NCBI GenBank assembly: GCA_025362315.1
Contig: JANYGP010000097.1
Span: 1 to 35,843 of the forward strand
DNA length: 35,843 nucleotides
Direction of reading: 5' to 3'
DNA from: Polaromonas sp.
GTDB taxonomy: Bacteria > Pseudomonadota > Gammaproteobacteria > Burkholderiales > Burkholderiaceae_C
Part shown: in pieces, positions 15,310-24,123 of the stretch
How the letters are laid out: each line of letters begins with the position of its first letter
Position numbering within the stretch: the first letter of the stretch is position 1
Program-made: the position numbers and the translations under genes
Notes under the pieces: model-generated
Seen by the model: the letters and a program-made list of their open reading frames with translations, nothing else
Databases searched by the model: none
Told to the model about the DNA's origin: nothing

Positions 15310-16181
15310 ACTTTCTTGATGGCTGTTTTACCGAACAAGCCTGCAGGCTTGAAAGCCAGAACCAGCAGCAGAAGCACCAGGCCCGGCACATCTTTGTAGC
15401 CAGTCGACAAATAAAAGCCGGTGGTGGTTTCAGCCACACCCAAAATAATCCCGCCCACAATGATGCCCATGCCGCTGGTCAGCCCGCCAATGATGGCGAC
15501 TGCAAAAGCTTTCAAGCCCAGCACCGCACCCATGGTGGCACCGGTCAGTGTGAGCGGTGCAATCAGTGCCCCGGCAAATGCCGCCGTGGCTGATGACAGC
15601 GCGTAAGAAAACGTGATGACCAGACCAGTGTTGATGCCCATCAGTTTGGCAGCGTCACGGTCATTGAAAGTGGCGACAACGGCCTTGCCATAAATGGTTT
15701 TGCGATTGAAAAACTCTACCGCCAGCATCATCAGCACCGCACCAACCACCACCAGTATTTCCATCGGCAGCACGTTGGCACCAAATACTTTAAGAGGCGA
15801 TTCCGGCAGCGGCGACGGGAACTTCAAATCATCCCGGCCCCAGATGTTTTCAGCAACGTTTTTAAAAATAATGCCCAGTGCAATGGTTGACATGATCCAG
15901 CCGAATTCGCTTTTGATTTTGATGGCGGGCCGCACGCCAATGCGTTCCACAAAGCCGCCCTGCACCAGACCAAACACAATGACCAGCGGCAACATAAGCC
16001 AGTAGTTCACACCCATGTTGACCAGCGTCAGGCCCACCATGGCGCCCAGCATGAGCGCGTCGCCCTGGCCAAAATTCAATGTGTCGGAAGTTTGAAAAGT
16101 CAGCTGGTAGCCAAAAGCAATGACCGCGTAAATCATGCCCAGCGCAACGCCGCTGTAGATCAGTTGGAGAAGAATTTCCAT
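15306..16181 (-). CDS. livH: Branched-chain amino acid type ABC transporter permease LivH
   Basis: The 291-residue integral membrane protein has about eight hydrophobic helices and the family landmarks GVALGMIYAVIAFGYQLTF (N-terminus), NFGQGDALMLGAM and the C-terminal GGLTSGMGIIVGGIILG followed by KPAGLFGK. It forms the membrane channel with the LivM part of the downstream fusion gene, with which it overlaps by 4 nt, so the two are translationally coupled. An intergenic hairpin separates it from the binding-protein gene. Confidence 0.95.
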   Translation of the reverse strand: MEILLQLIYSGVALGMIYAVIAFGYQLTFQTSDTLNFGQGDALMLGAMVGLTLVNMGVNYWLMLPLVIVFGLVQGGFVERIGVRPAIKIKSEFGWIMSTIALGIIFKNVAENIWGRDDLKFPSPLPESPLKVFGANVLPMEILVVVGAVLMMLAVEFFNRKTIYGKAVVATFNDRDAAKLMGINTGLVITFSYALSSATAAFAGALIAPLTLTGATMGAVLGLKAFAVAIIGGLTSGMGIIVGGIILGVAETTTGFYLSTGYKDVPGLVLLLLVLAFKPAGLFGKTAIKKV

Positions 16182-16239
16182 ACAAGGACTTTCACTAAAA
16201 ATTCGAAATCAGAACTGGCCGCAACATGCACCCATTCGG

Positions 16240-16277
16240 CGAAAAAACACCGCGCAGGCCAATTAAAACCTGCGCGG
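16240..16277 (-). terminator. Hairpin with T-run between livK and livH (partial terminator)
   Basis: The perfect arms CCGCGCAGG (16250-16258) and CCTGCGCGG (16269-16277) enclose a 10-nt loop. On the minus strand they are followed by GTGTTTTTTCG. Its place after the binding-protein gene and before the permease gene fits the usual device that makes binding protein in excess over membrane components. Confidence 0.75.
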
Positions 16278-16306
16278 CTAGCTGCACTTTTAATAGCGCT
16301 TCAAAC

Positions 16307-17509
16307 TTATTTTTTAACGCGGACTTCAGAGGCTTTTTTCTGGTCTTCAGGGTAGGCGTACACCACGCGCTGGCCCTTGACTTCACCAAACACCGGGATG
16401 TTGGCAGTGATGGCTTCGTGGTCTTTGGCCGAAAACGGCTTGTTGTATGTAGTCACCACGCCAACCACGGGTGTCTTCAGGTCTTCCAGCGCCAGGCGAA
16501 TTTTGGAGCCGTCAGTTGAGTTGGCCTGCTTGATGGCGGCCGCCAGCAAATAGATGGAGTCGTAACCTTGTGCAGCTGACACAGGCGAATCGATGCGCGC
16601 ATTTTTAGGGTTGAAAGTTTTCAGGTAGTTGATGATGAACGACTGGCGCTGCGGCGTGGTCGGCTCCTGAATGAAAGTTTGCGGCATGCGCGCACCTTCA
16701 CCGCCGGGGCCGGCGTTGTCAATGTAGTTGGCCATTGACAAGGTCCAGCTGCCAATCATCGGCACCTTCCATCCCAGCTTGGTCATGCCATTGGCAATTT
16801 GGGCCAGCTCGGGGCCAATGCCGTATGTCAGCACCACTTCCGCACCTGCCTCTTTGGCTTTGAGTAACTGGGCAGTCATGTCCACATCCTTGATGTTGAA
16901 CTTTTCAACCGCCACTGCCTTGACGCCTTTGGCGGCCAGCGCTTTTTCAAGGTCATCCCGACCCAACTGGCCATAGTTGGTCGAGTCAGCCAGAATCGCG
17001 ACTTTTTTGTAGCCTTTGCGGGTGATGGCTTCTTCAACAATCATGGGCGCCTGAATGCTGTCGTGCGCTGCATTGCGGAAGATGTAATTTTCAGCCTGGT
17101 CAGGGAACTGCTTGGTGACCACGCTGCCCGTGGCCACGTTGTTCATCACCGGAATTTTTGCTTCCTGAAAAAAGCGCTGTGATGCCAGCGCCACGCCAGT
17201 GTTGATGTAACCCACTGCAGCGGTGACTTTTTCCTTGCTGATCAGCTCTTGCGCAATTTGCACGCCGCGTTCGTTTTTGGCTTCGTCGTCGCGCTCGACC
17301 AGCACGATTTGACGACCCATCACACCGCCAGCCTTGTTGATTTCAGCCGTGGCCAGGCGTACGCCGTCGCGCATGCTGACGCCCATCGAAGACGAGCCGC
17401 CAGTGAACGGGCCCGCTACACCAATTTTGATGGGGTCGGCGGCGGTGGCCAAACCAGCGAAGCTAAAAACAGCTGACGCGATGGCCAGTTTTGCAAAATG
17501 TATTGTCAT
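16307..17509 (-). CDS. livK: Branched-chain amino acid type ABC transporter, periplasmic binding protein LivK
   Basis: The 400-residue periplasmic binding protein has a Sec signal peptide (MTIHFAKLAIASAVFSFAGL, cleavage near ATAADP) and the type I binding fold: IKIGVAGPFTGGSSSMGVSM, then AAVGYINTGVALASQ and ADSTNYGQLGRDDLEKAL. This N-lobe pattern is that of Leu/Ile/Val binding-protein relatives. The ligand could be a branched-chain amino acid or another small acid. It is the first gene of the minus-strand operon, divergent from icmF across a 331-bp promoter region, and is followed by a hairpin that probably reduces readthrough. Confidence 0.93.
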   Translation of the reverse strand: MTIHFAKLAIASAVFSFAGLATAADPIKIGVAGPFTGGSSSMGVSMRDGVRLATAEINKAGGVMGRQIVLVERDDEAKNERGVQIAQELISKEKVTAAVGYINTGVALASQRFFQEAKIPVMNNVATGSVVTKQFPDQAENYIFRNAAHDSIQAPMIVEEAITRKGYKKVAILADSTNYGQLGRDDLEKALAAKGVKAVAVEKFNIKDVDMTAQLLKAKEAGAEVVLTYGIGPELAQIANGMTKLGWKVPMIGSWTLSMANYIDNAGPGGEGARMPQTFIQEPTTPQRQSFIINYLKTFNPKNARIDSPVSAAQGYDSIYLLAAAIKQANSTDGSKIRLALEDLKTPVVGVVTTYNKPFSAKDHEAITANIPVFGEVKGQRVVYAYPEDQKKASEVRVKK

Positions 17510-17744
17510 GATGTCTCCAGTAGGGTAAAAAAATGCTGTGCGTGCAAATCGCAGATTTCAAAATTGAACTGTTCAAACAAGTCAGTTTTGCAAGCTCAAT
17601 TCGTCAGTTAATTGCAACCCCTTAATTTATCCGATTAATCGTTCGTTGTCCCGGTGTTTTCAGCAAAGTGACAGCATCAACAAGATTAACCTGAACGCAA
17701 GGGTTAACCCTGAATTTCAGTCAGCGACCCGTACAAAGCTGGGT

Positions 17745-17773
17745 TTTACTTGACGTTGACGTTAACGTAATAT
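17745..17773 (+). promoter_or_regulatory. Candidate icmF promoter
   Basis: TTTACT (17745-17750) and TAATAT (17768-17773) are separated by 17 bp, a plausible sigma-70 promoter. Transcription would start near 17780, after the first possible ATG (17775), which supports the downstream start at 17841. Confidence 0.45.
17756..17770. promoter_or_regulatory. TTGACGTTAACGTAA operator overlapping the icmF promoter
   Basis: The site contains the perfect dyad ACGTTAACGT (17759-17768) and sits between the candidate -35 and -10. It resembles motifs reported for MerR-family LiuR regulators of branched-chain amino acid and fatty acid degradation (recalled, not searched). A repressor here would block polymerase. 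Confidence 0.55.
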
Positions 17774-17840
17774 CATGCAGAGTCGATCAATCTGCGCGCC
17801 TTGCATGTTGGTTTTTTTGAGCCTCAGCCCTGGAAACACC

Positions 17841-20800
17841 ATGACCGATTTATCTGCAGAATACAAAGCCCTGGCCAGCTATCGTCCTGCGCACAAGGTG
17901 CGTTTTGTGACCGCCGCTAGCTTATTTGATGGGCACGATGCGGCCATCAACATCATGCGGCGCATTTTGCAAAGCATGGGCGCAGAGGTGATTCATTTGG
18001 GACACAACCGCAGTGTCGAAGAGGTGGTCACAGCGGCGTTGCAGGAAGACGCGCAGGGCATTGCGATCAGCAGCTACCAGGGCGGCCATGTCGAGTATTT
18101 CAAGTACATGGTGGACTTGCTCAAAAGTCGGGGCGGCGCACACATTCAGGTGTTTGGCGGCGGCGGCGGCGTGATTGTGCCGCCTGAAATCAGGGAGCTT
18201 CATGCCTACGGCGTGACGCGCATATACAGCCCTGAAGACGGCCAGAAGATGGGTCTGGCTGGCATGATTGGCGAGATGGTGATGCGCTGCGACAAAGACT
18301 TGACGGGCTACGCGCCCAGCAGTGTTGATGCCGTAGCAGGCCATTCTGAAGCCGCTTGGCGCGCTCTGGCGCAGCTCATCACTGCACTAGAAAATGACAA
18401 GGTTAATACGACCCTAGCCCAACAAATACGGGCGCAAGCAGCTATTAAAAAGATACCCGTGCTGGGCATCACGGGTACGGGCGGTGCGGGTAAGTCATCA
18501 TTAACAGATGAGCTGATTCGCCGCCTACGGCTAGATCAAAACGATGCGCTCCGCATTGCCGTCATCAGCATTGATCCATCTCGCCGCAAAAGCGGCGGTG
18601 CATTGCTCGGTGACCGCATCCGCATGAACGCGATAAACCCCTGGTCTGCCGGACCTAGAGTGTTTATGCGGTCGTTGGCCACACGCGAATTCGGCTCAGA
18701 GATCAGCCAGGCCCTGCCCGACGTGATCGCCGCCTGCAAATGCGCTGGCTTTGACTTGATCGTGGTCGAAACGTCCGGCATTGGCCAGGGCGACGCCGCC
18801 ATCGTGCCGCATGTGGATGTGCCGATGTACGTGATGACGCCCGAGTTTGGGGCGGCCAGCCAGCTGGAAAAAATCGACATGCTGGACTTTGCCGAGTTTG
18901 TCGCCATCAATAAGTTCGACCGCAAAGGCTCGCTAGATGCGTTGCGCGACGTGGCGAAACAAGTTCAGCGCAACAAAGAAGCTTGGGCAACGCCCTCTGA
19001 CCAAATGCCGGTATTTGGCACCATGGCCGCGCGCTTTAATGACGACGGCGTGACGGCGCTCTACCAGGCCATGAAGCCGCGCTTGGCCGCGCTGGGCTTG
19101 AAGTTAACTGACGGCACACTGCCGGCACAAAACGTACGGCACAGCACCAACCAAACGCCAGTCGTGCCAGCAGCCCGCACCCGGTACTTGGCTGAAATAT
19201 CAGACACCGTGCGCAGCTACAAAAAGCGCGCCATTGCCCAGGGCCAGTTAGCGCGCGAAGTACAGCAGCTCAAAGCTGCAGCCGCCATGTTGAAAGAAGG
19301 CAAGCCCGAGCGCGCCCCCGCAGCCGAAGCGGCGCTTGACCTGGCAGGCCACCGCAAAGCACGCATGGATGCTGACGCCCGCGCCCTGCTGGCCCAGTGG
19401 CCGGATATGCAGGCAGCCTATGGAGGCGATGAATACGTGGTGAAGATTCGCGACAAGGAAATCCGCACTGCACTCGTTACAAAGTCGCTATCCGGCACAC
19501 CGATTCGCAAAGTCAGCCTGCCCAAGTACCGCGATGATGGCGAGGTGCTGCAATGGCTGATGCTGGACAACGTGCCAGGCAGCTACCCCTATACCGCAGG
19601 CACCTTTGCCTTCAAGCGCGAAGGCGAAGATCCAACCCGCATGTTTGCTGGTGAGGGCGATGCGTTTCGCACCAACACCCGCTTTAAATTGCTGAGCGAA
19701 GGCATGGCCGCCAAGCGGCTGTCAACTGCGTTTGACTCGGTCACGCTTTATGGCAACGACCCTGGCTTGCGGCCAGACATTTACGGCAAGGTGGGCAACA
19801 GCGGCGTCAGCATTGCCACATTCGATGACATGAAAGTGCTGTACGGTGGCTTTGATTTGTGCAGCCCCAGCACATCAGTCAGCATGACCATCAACGGCCC
19901 GGCACCGAGCATTCTGGCCATGTTCATGAACACTGCCATTGACCAGAACATGGACAAGTTCAAACGCGACAATGGGCGCGATCCAACAGCAACAGAAACC
20001 GAAAAAATCCGCGAGTGGGCACAAGAAAATGTACGCGGCACAGTGCAGGCCGACATTTTGAAAGAAGACCAAGGCCAAAACACCTGCATCTTTTCAACCG
20101 AGTTCAGCCTCAAAGTCATGGGCGACATTGCCCAGTATTTTGTGCATAACCGGGTGCGTAATTTTTACAGCGTGTCGATCAGCGGGTACCACATTGCTGA
20201 GGCCGGAGCCAACCCGATCAGCCAGCTCGCCTTTACCCTGAGCAATGGCTTCACTTTTGTCGAGGCCTACCTGGCGCGCGGCATGCTCATTGACGACTTT
20301 GCTCCTAATTTGAGCTTTTTCTTCAGCAACGGCATGGACCCTGAATACACCGTGATGGGCCGCGTGGCACGTCGGATATGGGCGGTGGCGATGAAAGAAA
20401 AGTACGGCGCTAACGAGCGCAGCCAAAAGCTGAAGTACCACATTCAAACCAGTGGCCGAAGCCTGCACGCACAAGAAATCCAGTTCAACGACATTCGCAC
20501 CACACTGCAGGCGCTGATTGCCATCTACGACAACTGCAACAGCCTGCACACCAATGCGTTCGACGAAGCCATCACCACGCCGACCGAAGAATCAGTACGC
20601 CGCGCGATGGCGATCCAGCTCATCATCAACCGCGAATGGGGCCTGGCGAAAAACGAAAATCCAACACAAGGCGCCTTCATCATTGAAGAGCTGACGGAGC
20701 TGCTTGAAGAAGCGGTGCTGCAAGAGTTCTCCGCAATAGCCGACCGCGGCGGCGTGCTGGGCGCAATGGAAACCGGCTACCAGCGCGGGCGCATTCAAGA

Positions 20801-21134
20801 CGAGTCGATGCACTACGAAATGCTGAAACACACAGGCGAGCTGCCCATCATCGGCGTCAACACCTTTCGCAATCCGCACGGCGATGCGGTGATGGACACA
20901 TTAGAGCTGGCCCGATCAACCGAAGACGAAAAGCAAAGCCAGCTAAAACGGCTGAACGACTTTCATGCTGCGCATGCTCTTGATGCACCCGCCATGCTAA
21001 AACGCCTGCAAAAAGCCGTGATCGACAACGCCAACGTGTTTGATGTGCTGATGGACGCCGTGCGGGTGTGCTCGCTGGGGCAGATTACCAACGCGCTGTT
21101 TGAGGTGGGAGGGCAGTACCGGCGCAATATGTGA
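17841..21134 (+). CDS. icmF: Fused isobutyryl-CoA mutase (IcmF)
   Basis: An adenosylcobalamin enzyme that interconverts isobutyryl-CoA and n-butyryl-CoA and carries its own G-protein chaperone. From ATG 17841 it has 1097 residues, close to the known ~1090. Domains: B12-binding (~20-150; DGHDAA with His32, SSYQGGH, GGGGG), MeaB-like GTPase (~205-430; P-loop GTGGAGKSS with Lys218, NKFDRKG), and C-terminal TIM-barrel substrate domain ([32 protein letters not shown]). The residue after AGT is Phe where methylmalonyl-CoA mutase has Tyr, which fits Icm specificity. Start 17775 is disfavoured because it lies on the promoter. A repeat-derived segment is inserted in frame at residues ~191-204. It lies between two liv-type transporter operons. 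Confidence 0.95.
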   Translation: MTDLSAEYKALASYRPAHKVRFVTAASLFDGHDAAINIMRRILQSMGAEVIHLGHNRSVEEVVTAALQEDAQGIAISSYQGGHVEYFKYMVDLLKSRGGAHIQVFGGGGGVIVPPEIRELHAYGVTRIYSPEDGQKMGLAGMIGEMVMRCDKDLTGYAPSSVDAVAGHSEAAWRALAQLITALENDKVNTTLAQQIRAQAAIKKIPVLGITGTGGAGKSSLTDELIRRLRLDQNDALRIAVISIDPSRRKSGGALLGDRIRMNAINPWSAGPRVFMRSLATREFGSEISQALPDVIAACKCAGFDLIVVETSGIGQGDAAIVPHVDVPMYVMTPEFGAASQLEKIDMLDFAEFVAINKFDRKGSLDALRDVAKQVQRNKEAWATPSDQMPVFGTMAARFNDDGVTALYQAMKPRLAALGLKLTDGTLPAQNVRHSTNQTPVVPAARTRYLAEISDTVRSYKKRAIAQGQLAREVQQLKAAAAMLKEGKPERAPAAEAALDLAGHRKARMDADARALLAQWPDMQAAYGGDEYVVKIRDKEIRTALVTKSLSGTPIRKVSLPKYRDDGEVLQWLMLDNVPGSYPYTAGTFAFKREGEDPTRMFAGEGDAFRTNTRFKLLSEGMAAKRLSTAFDSVTLYGNDPGLRPDIYGKVGNSGVSIATFDDMKVLYGGFDLCSPSTSVSMTINGPAPSILAMFMNTAIDQNMDKFKRDNGRDPTATETEKIREWAQENVRGTVQADILKEDQGQNTCIFSTEFSLKVMGDIAQYFVHNRVRNFYSVSISGYHIAEAGANPISQLAFTLSNGFTFVEAYLARGMLIDDFAPNLSFFFSNGMDPEYTVMGRVARRIWAVAMKEKYGANERSQKLKYHIQTSGRSLHAQEIQFNDIRTTLQALIAIYDNCNSLHTNAFDEAITTPTEESVRRAMAIQLIINREWGLAKNENPTQGAFIIEELTELLEEAVLQEFSAIADRGGVLGAMETGYQRGRIQDESMHYEMLKHTGELPIIGVNTFRNPHGDAVMDTLELARSTEDEKQSQLKRLNDFHAAHALDAPAMLKRLQKAVIDNANVFDVLMDAVRVCSLGQITNALFEVGGQYRRNM
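18413..18451 (-). repeat. Half-copy of the dispersed repeat inside icmF, in frame
   Basis: The reverse complement reads TTTTTAATAGCTGCTTGCGC then CCGTATTTGTTGGGCTAGG, a clear match to the repeat at 4807-4860 and to the MITE-like ends. It encodes [13 protein letters not shown] in the linker between the B12 and GTPase domains, so it is tolerated. Confidence 0.7.
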
Positions 21135-21157
21135 TGTTTTTCGGCTGTTTAACGCTA

Positions 21158-21203
21158 ATTTTTCAATAGCAGCGTACGCCGATTTTCATTGCCTCTAAAT
21201 CTT
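21158..21203 (+). repeat. Degenerate half-copy of the dispersed repeat
   Basis: TTTTTCAATAGCAGCGTACG followed by CCGATTTTCATTGCCTCTAA is an eroded match to the repeat core, just after the icmF stop codon. Confidence 0.4.
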
Positions 21204-21254
21204 AAAAGCTGTTCAACTGCACTGCCTTTGGTTTTTTGAATCCCCAAAACAAAA

Positions 21255-21274
21255 AAGCGGCAAACAAGCCGCTT
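21255..21274 (-). terminator. Rho-independent terminator
   Basis: Arms AAGCGGC (21255-21261) and GCCGCTT (21268-21274) enclose a 6-nt loop. On the minus strand the hairpin is followed by TTTTGTTTTGG, placing it 31 bp after the stop of the 54-residue gene. It may also stop icmF transcripts from the other side (CTCTTATCT follows on plus). Confidence 0.75.
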
Positions 21275-21304
21275 CTCTTATCTGGCAACCTAAGCCGCTA
21301 GCGA

Positions 21305-21469
21305 TCAACCGCCCTTTTTAGGCCGCTTGCCAGGATTCTTCTTGCTGCGTGTCCAGCTGCCGCGCTCTAGGCTGACCTTTTGGCCGTGACCAGTGGTGGT
21401 GGTAAAGCCGTTCGGCGGAATCGGCTTGGGGGCGCAGATGTCGGCTTCGACTCTGATTTTTTTGGGCAT
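21305..21469 (-). CDS. Small basic protein of unknown function (54 aa)
   Basis: The frame begins at ATG 21469 after GGAG with 6-nt spacing and ends at TGA 21305-21307, followed by a good terminator. The product is Lys/Arg/Pro/Gly-rich: it starts MPKKIRVEADICAPKPIPPN, has a TTTTGHG stretch and ends in KKNPGKRPKKGG. The complete set of signals (ribosome-binding site, start, stop, terminator) in a compact unit argues for a real gene that a length cutoff would miss. No known domain is recognised. The basic tail suggests nucleic-acid or ribosome association (inference only). Confidence 0.6.
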   Translation of the reverse strand: MPKKIRVEADICAPKPIPPNGFTTTTGHGQKVSLERGSWTRSKKNPGKRPKKGG

Positions 21470-21505
21470 AGAAGGCTCCGGGTTGAATTGGCGAAACCCG
21501 TTATT

Positions 21506-21775
21506 TTAAGCCAGAGCGCGCGGCAGCAAATTAACCAGCAAATTTTGCGGTTTGAGTGTGACAACGCAGTCAGCTTTCATCATCAGCCCCAAGTACTCCG
21601 GCCGGCCCGCTACATCCGGCAGCACTTCCATCTGACCTGCGAAATCCAGCGTGGAGAGACTGACCAAGCGCGGTGGCAGATCGAGTTTTGTGTCTTTTTT
21701 CTTTATACAAATCGTTCGGCACTGGTTTGATTCGATATCCAGCCCAACTTGCCAGCGCCGGGCCCCGCTATCAAT
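21506..21775 (-). pseudogene. Open frame without start, possible C-terminal gene remnant
   Basis: A minus-strand frame of 89 codons is open between stop codons and ends at TAA 21506-21508. It contains protein-like text such as RRWQVGLDIE, DLPPRLVSLSTLDFAGQMEV and CVVTLKPQNLLVNLLPRAL. The only starts are internal ATGs late in the frame, so it looks like the tail of a gene whose front is lost. I do not recognise the family. Confidence 0.3.
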
Positions 21776-22516
21776 CTATCACAACGTCCGAGCGGTGACA
21801 GCCACCCTGAAGCTGCTGTTCCCACTTTGACAACACGCTGGCCGGTGCCTTCAAACCTGATCGGGCCTGGTTCATGGTCATCGTTAAGACATGGCTGAAG
21901 TTATATCAACCTCGCCCTAACCCTTGTGCGGAAATCGTTGCCGGTAATAGTCTTCCAACCTGCCAGCAGCCGATAGTCAACAGCCCACCACAAAAGCGCA
22001 AAAAATGCTTTTTTCAGTCGTGTGCATCGCTATTTTTTAATGCCGGCAGTTCACACGGTTCGACAGCTTTTTGCGAGTGCATTTTTGAACGCTGTGTGCG
22101 CGGCGGATACGGCAGTACAAGATTTAGGCATTGTTTTTAGGCACTGTTTCTGGGCACTGTTTCTAGGCACTATTGCAAGGTCAGGTCGAGTCAGGACGCT
22201 GGGTAAAAAAGCGTCTGAAGGCTCAAGCCCTGCACGCTGGACAACAGCTGATCAGAACGAGTAGAAAATTTTTTCGCTTGCAAAACTGCCATAAATGCAA
22301 TCGCGTCACATCAGCTGCTTATTTTCGAATCGGCAGTGCCTCGATGAAAAGTGTGTTCGAAGTCAATAAATGTCGCTTTTACTGGCTAAAAGTCACACAC
22401 CCTAACTGCGTTCCTAATGGTATTACCCGGTAGCGGTGTGCCTCACAGGCTAATAAGATTCAAATTGGTAATCACGTCAAGACTTCGTTTGCTTCACCGT
22501 CACCCCGGAGAGTTAC
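21776..22516. other. Gene-free stretch before the second liv operon
   Basis: No frame here has convincing coding character on either strand. The only structure I see is a four-unit tandem repeat (22121-22172). The promoter of the downstream livG-like operon must lie near the right end; CACCCCGGAG at 22502-22510 is its ribosome-binding region. Confidence 0.45.
22121..22172 (+). repeat. Tandem repeat, 4 x 13 bp
   Basis: Four consecutive 13-bp units of the form TTTYTRGGCACTG (GATTTAGGCATTG, TTTTTAGGCACTG, TTTCTGGGCACTG, TTTCTAGGCACTA) lie in non-coding DNA about 345 bp upstream of the second liv operon. They could be a slippage product or a regulator-binding array. Confidence 0.75.
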
Positions 22517-23290
22517 TTGTCATCTGAATTTATTCTTGAAACGCGCGGTCTGAGTAAAGAATTCAAGGGCTTTATTGCTGTCGACAATGTAGACCTGAAA
22601 GTGCAGCGTGGTCATATCCATGCACTGATCGGGCCCAACGGTGCCGGCAAAACCACATTTTTCAATTTACTGACCAAGTTTTTACCGCCAACGCGCGGCA
22701 GCATCACGTTCAACGGCGTGGACATCACGCATGAAAAGCCGGCGCAAACAGCCCGGCGCGGCATTGTCCGGTCGTTCCAAATTTCAGCTGTTTTCCCGCA
22801 CATGACGGTGCTTGAGAACGTACGTGCCGCTTTGCTACGCAATCTTGGCACGTCCTTTCATTTCTGGAAATCCGAAGATTCGCTGTTTCATCTGCACGAG
22901 CGCGCTCGCCAGCTGCTGGCTGAAGTAGACCTGAGCAGCTTTGCCGACGAGATGACCGTCAACCTGCCATACGGCCGCAAACGTGCGCTGGAGCTGGCCA
23001 CCACGCTGGCGCTGGAGCCTGAATTGATGCTGCTGGATGAGCCCACCCAGGGCATGGGCCACGAGGACGTGAGCCGCGTGACCCAGCTGATCAAAAAAGT
23101 GTCCAGCGGCCGTACCATTTTGATGGTGGAGCACAACATGAGCGTGGTGTCATCGATTGCAGACCGCATCACGGTATTGCAGCGCGGCGCGATCATCGCC
23201 GATGGTCCGTATGACGAGGTGGCCAAAAACCCGCTGGTCATTGAAGCCTACATGGGCACGTCCAACACAGAGCTTGTGGGGGCGCATTGA
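22517..23290 (+). CDS. livG: Branched-chain amino acid type ABC transporter, ATP-binding protein LivG (second system)
   Basis: The 257-residue ATPase has Walker A GPNGAGKTT (about 38-46), the LivG-type insertion around SFQISAVFPHMTVLENVRAA, the degenerate signature NLPYGRKRALELA, Walker B LMLLDEPTQGMG and the switch region MVEHNMSVV. The start is TTG at 22517 with CCGGAG just upstream; the next in-frame ATG is far inside the conserved domain. It opens a five-gene plus-strand operon (livG-livF-livK-livH-livM), with the next gene starting 1 bp after its stop. Confidence 0.94.
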   Translation: MSSEFILETRGLSKEFKGFIAVDNVDLKVQRGHIHALIGPNGAGKTTFFNLLTKFLPPTRGSITFNGVDITHEKPAQTARRGIVRSFQISAVFPHMTVLENVRAALLRNLGTSFHFWKSEDSLFHLHERARQLLAEVDLSSFADEMTVNLPYGRKRALELATTLALEPELMLLDEPTQGMGHEDVSRVTQLIKKVSSGRTILMVEHNMSVVSSIADRITVLQRGAIIADGPYDEVAKNPLVIEAYMGTSNTELVGAH

Positions 23291-23291
23291 T

Positions 23292-24002
23292 ATGACGCAA
23301 GAGCTCTTAAAAATTGAAGACTTGCACGCCTGGTATGGCGAATCACACATCCTGCACGGCGTCAATCTGACGGTTAACCAGGGCGAAGTTGTCACGCTGC
23401 TGGGCCGCAATGGTGCGGGCCGCACGACCACCATGCGCGCCATCATGAGCTTGTGTGGCACACGCAGGGGCTCTATCAAAATCAGCGGCGAAGAGTCCAT
23501 CAAAATGCCGGCGCACAAGATTGCCAGGCTGGGCGTTGGCGTCGGTTATTGCCCAGAAGAACGCGGTATTTTCGCGTCGCTAAGTGCAGAAGAAAACCTG
23601 ATGCTGCCGCCCACCATTGCACCGGGCGGCATGAGTCTTCAAGAGATTTACGCCATGTTTCCCAACTTGAAAGAACGCGCCAGCAGCCCTGGGACGCGCC
23701 TGTCTGGTGGCGAGCAACAGATGCTCGCGGTAGCGCGCATTTTGCGCACCGGCGCACGCCTGCTGCTGCTCGATGAAATCTCTGAAGGCCTGGCTCCTGT
23801 TATCGTCCAAAAGCTTGCGGAGATGATTCTGACGCTCAAAGCCAAGGGCTACACCATCGTGCTGGTTGAGCAGAACTTTCGTTTCGCTGCGCCCCTGGCA
23901 GACCGCTTTTACGTGATGGAGCACGGCACCATCGTCAAACAATTTGCGCAGTCTGAGCTGACCCAGAATATGGGCATGCTGCAAGAGTATTTGGGGGTTT
24001 GA
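23292..24002 (+). CDS. livF: Branched-chain amino acid type ABC transporter, ATP-binding protein LivF (second system), Arg in Walker A
   Basis: The 236-residue ATPase starts at ATG 23292, one base after the livG stop (a longer upstream frame only overlaps livG). The signature LSGGEQQMLAVARIL, Walker B LLLLDEISEGLAP and switch region VLVEQNFRF are intact. In the phosphate loop GRNGAGRTTTM, however, Arg replaces the invariant Lys (codon CGC). Walker B also has DEI where DEP is usual. I recall GRNGAGRTT variants in some LivF homologues of Burkholderiales, so this may be a subfamily trait in which LivG does most ATP hydrolysis. Confidence 0.92.
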   Translation: MTQELLKIEDLHAWYGESHILHGVNLTVNQGEVVTLLGRNGAGRTTTMRAIMSLCGTRRGSIKISGEESIKMPAHKIARLGVGVGYCPEERGIFASLSAEENLMLPPTIAPGGMSLQEIYAMFPNLKERASSPGTRLSGGEQQMLAVARILRTGARLLLLDEISEGLAPVIVQKLAEMILTLKAKGYTIVLVEQNFRFAAPLADRFYVMEHGTIVKQFAQSELTQNMGMLQEYLGV

Positions 24003-24123
24003 CCCTTTAAACAGTTCATCCTGTTGATCGGCAGCCTGTATTTTTTCCTTCACCTACCCCTCACCGTCCTTTTACCTACCCTTCACTCCCTATTAACCTG
24101 ACCCACCTTGAATTGGAAACATC

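Larger units (their letters stand above)
17510..17840. promoter_or_regulatory. Divergent promoter region between livK and icmF
   Basis: This 331-bp region holds no gene. Besides the icmF promoter and operator listed separately, a perfect 12-bp palindrome AGGGTTAACCCT lies at 17700-17711 and could bind a dimeric regulator. The livK promoter should lie in the left half; I cannot fix its hexamers. Confidence 0.5.

Noticed and set aside
17775..17840. Longer icmF start at 17775
   Set aside because: This ATG lies right behind the candidate -10 and the first 22 residues do not look like IcmF; 17841 gives the family N-terminus.
21380..21730. 116-codon plus-strand frame
   Set aside because: It is Gln/His/Arg-rich, antisense to the 54-residue gene and to the startless frame, and looks like a shadow.
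22022..22264. 80-codon plus-strand frame over the tandem repeat
   Set aside because: Its middle is encoded by the 13-bp repeats, with no ribosome-binding site and no recognisable domain.
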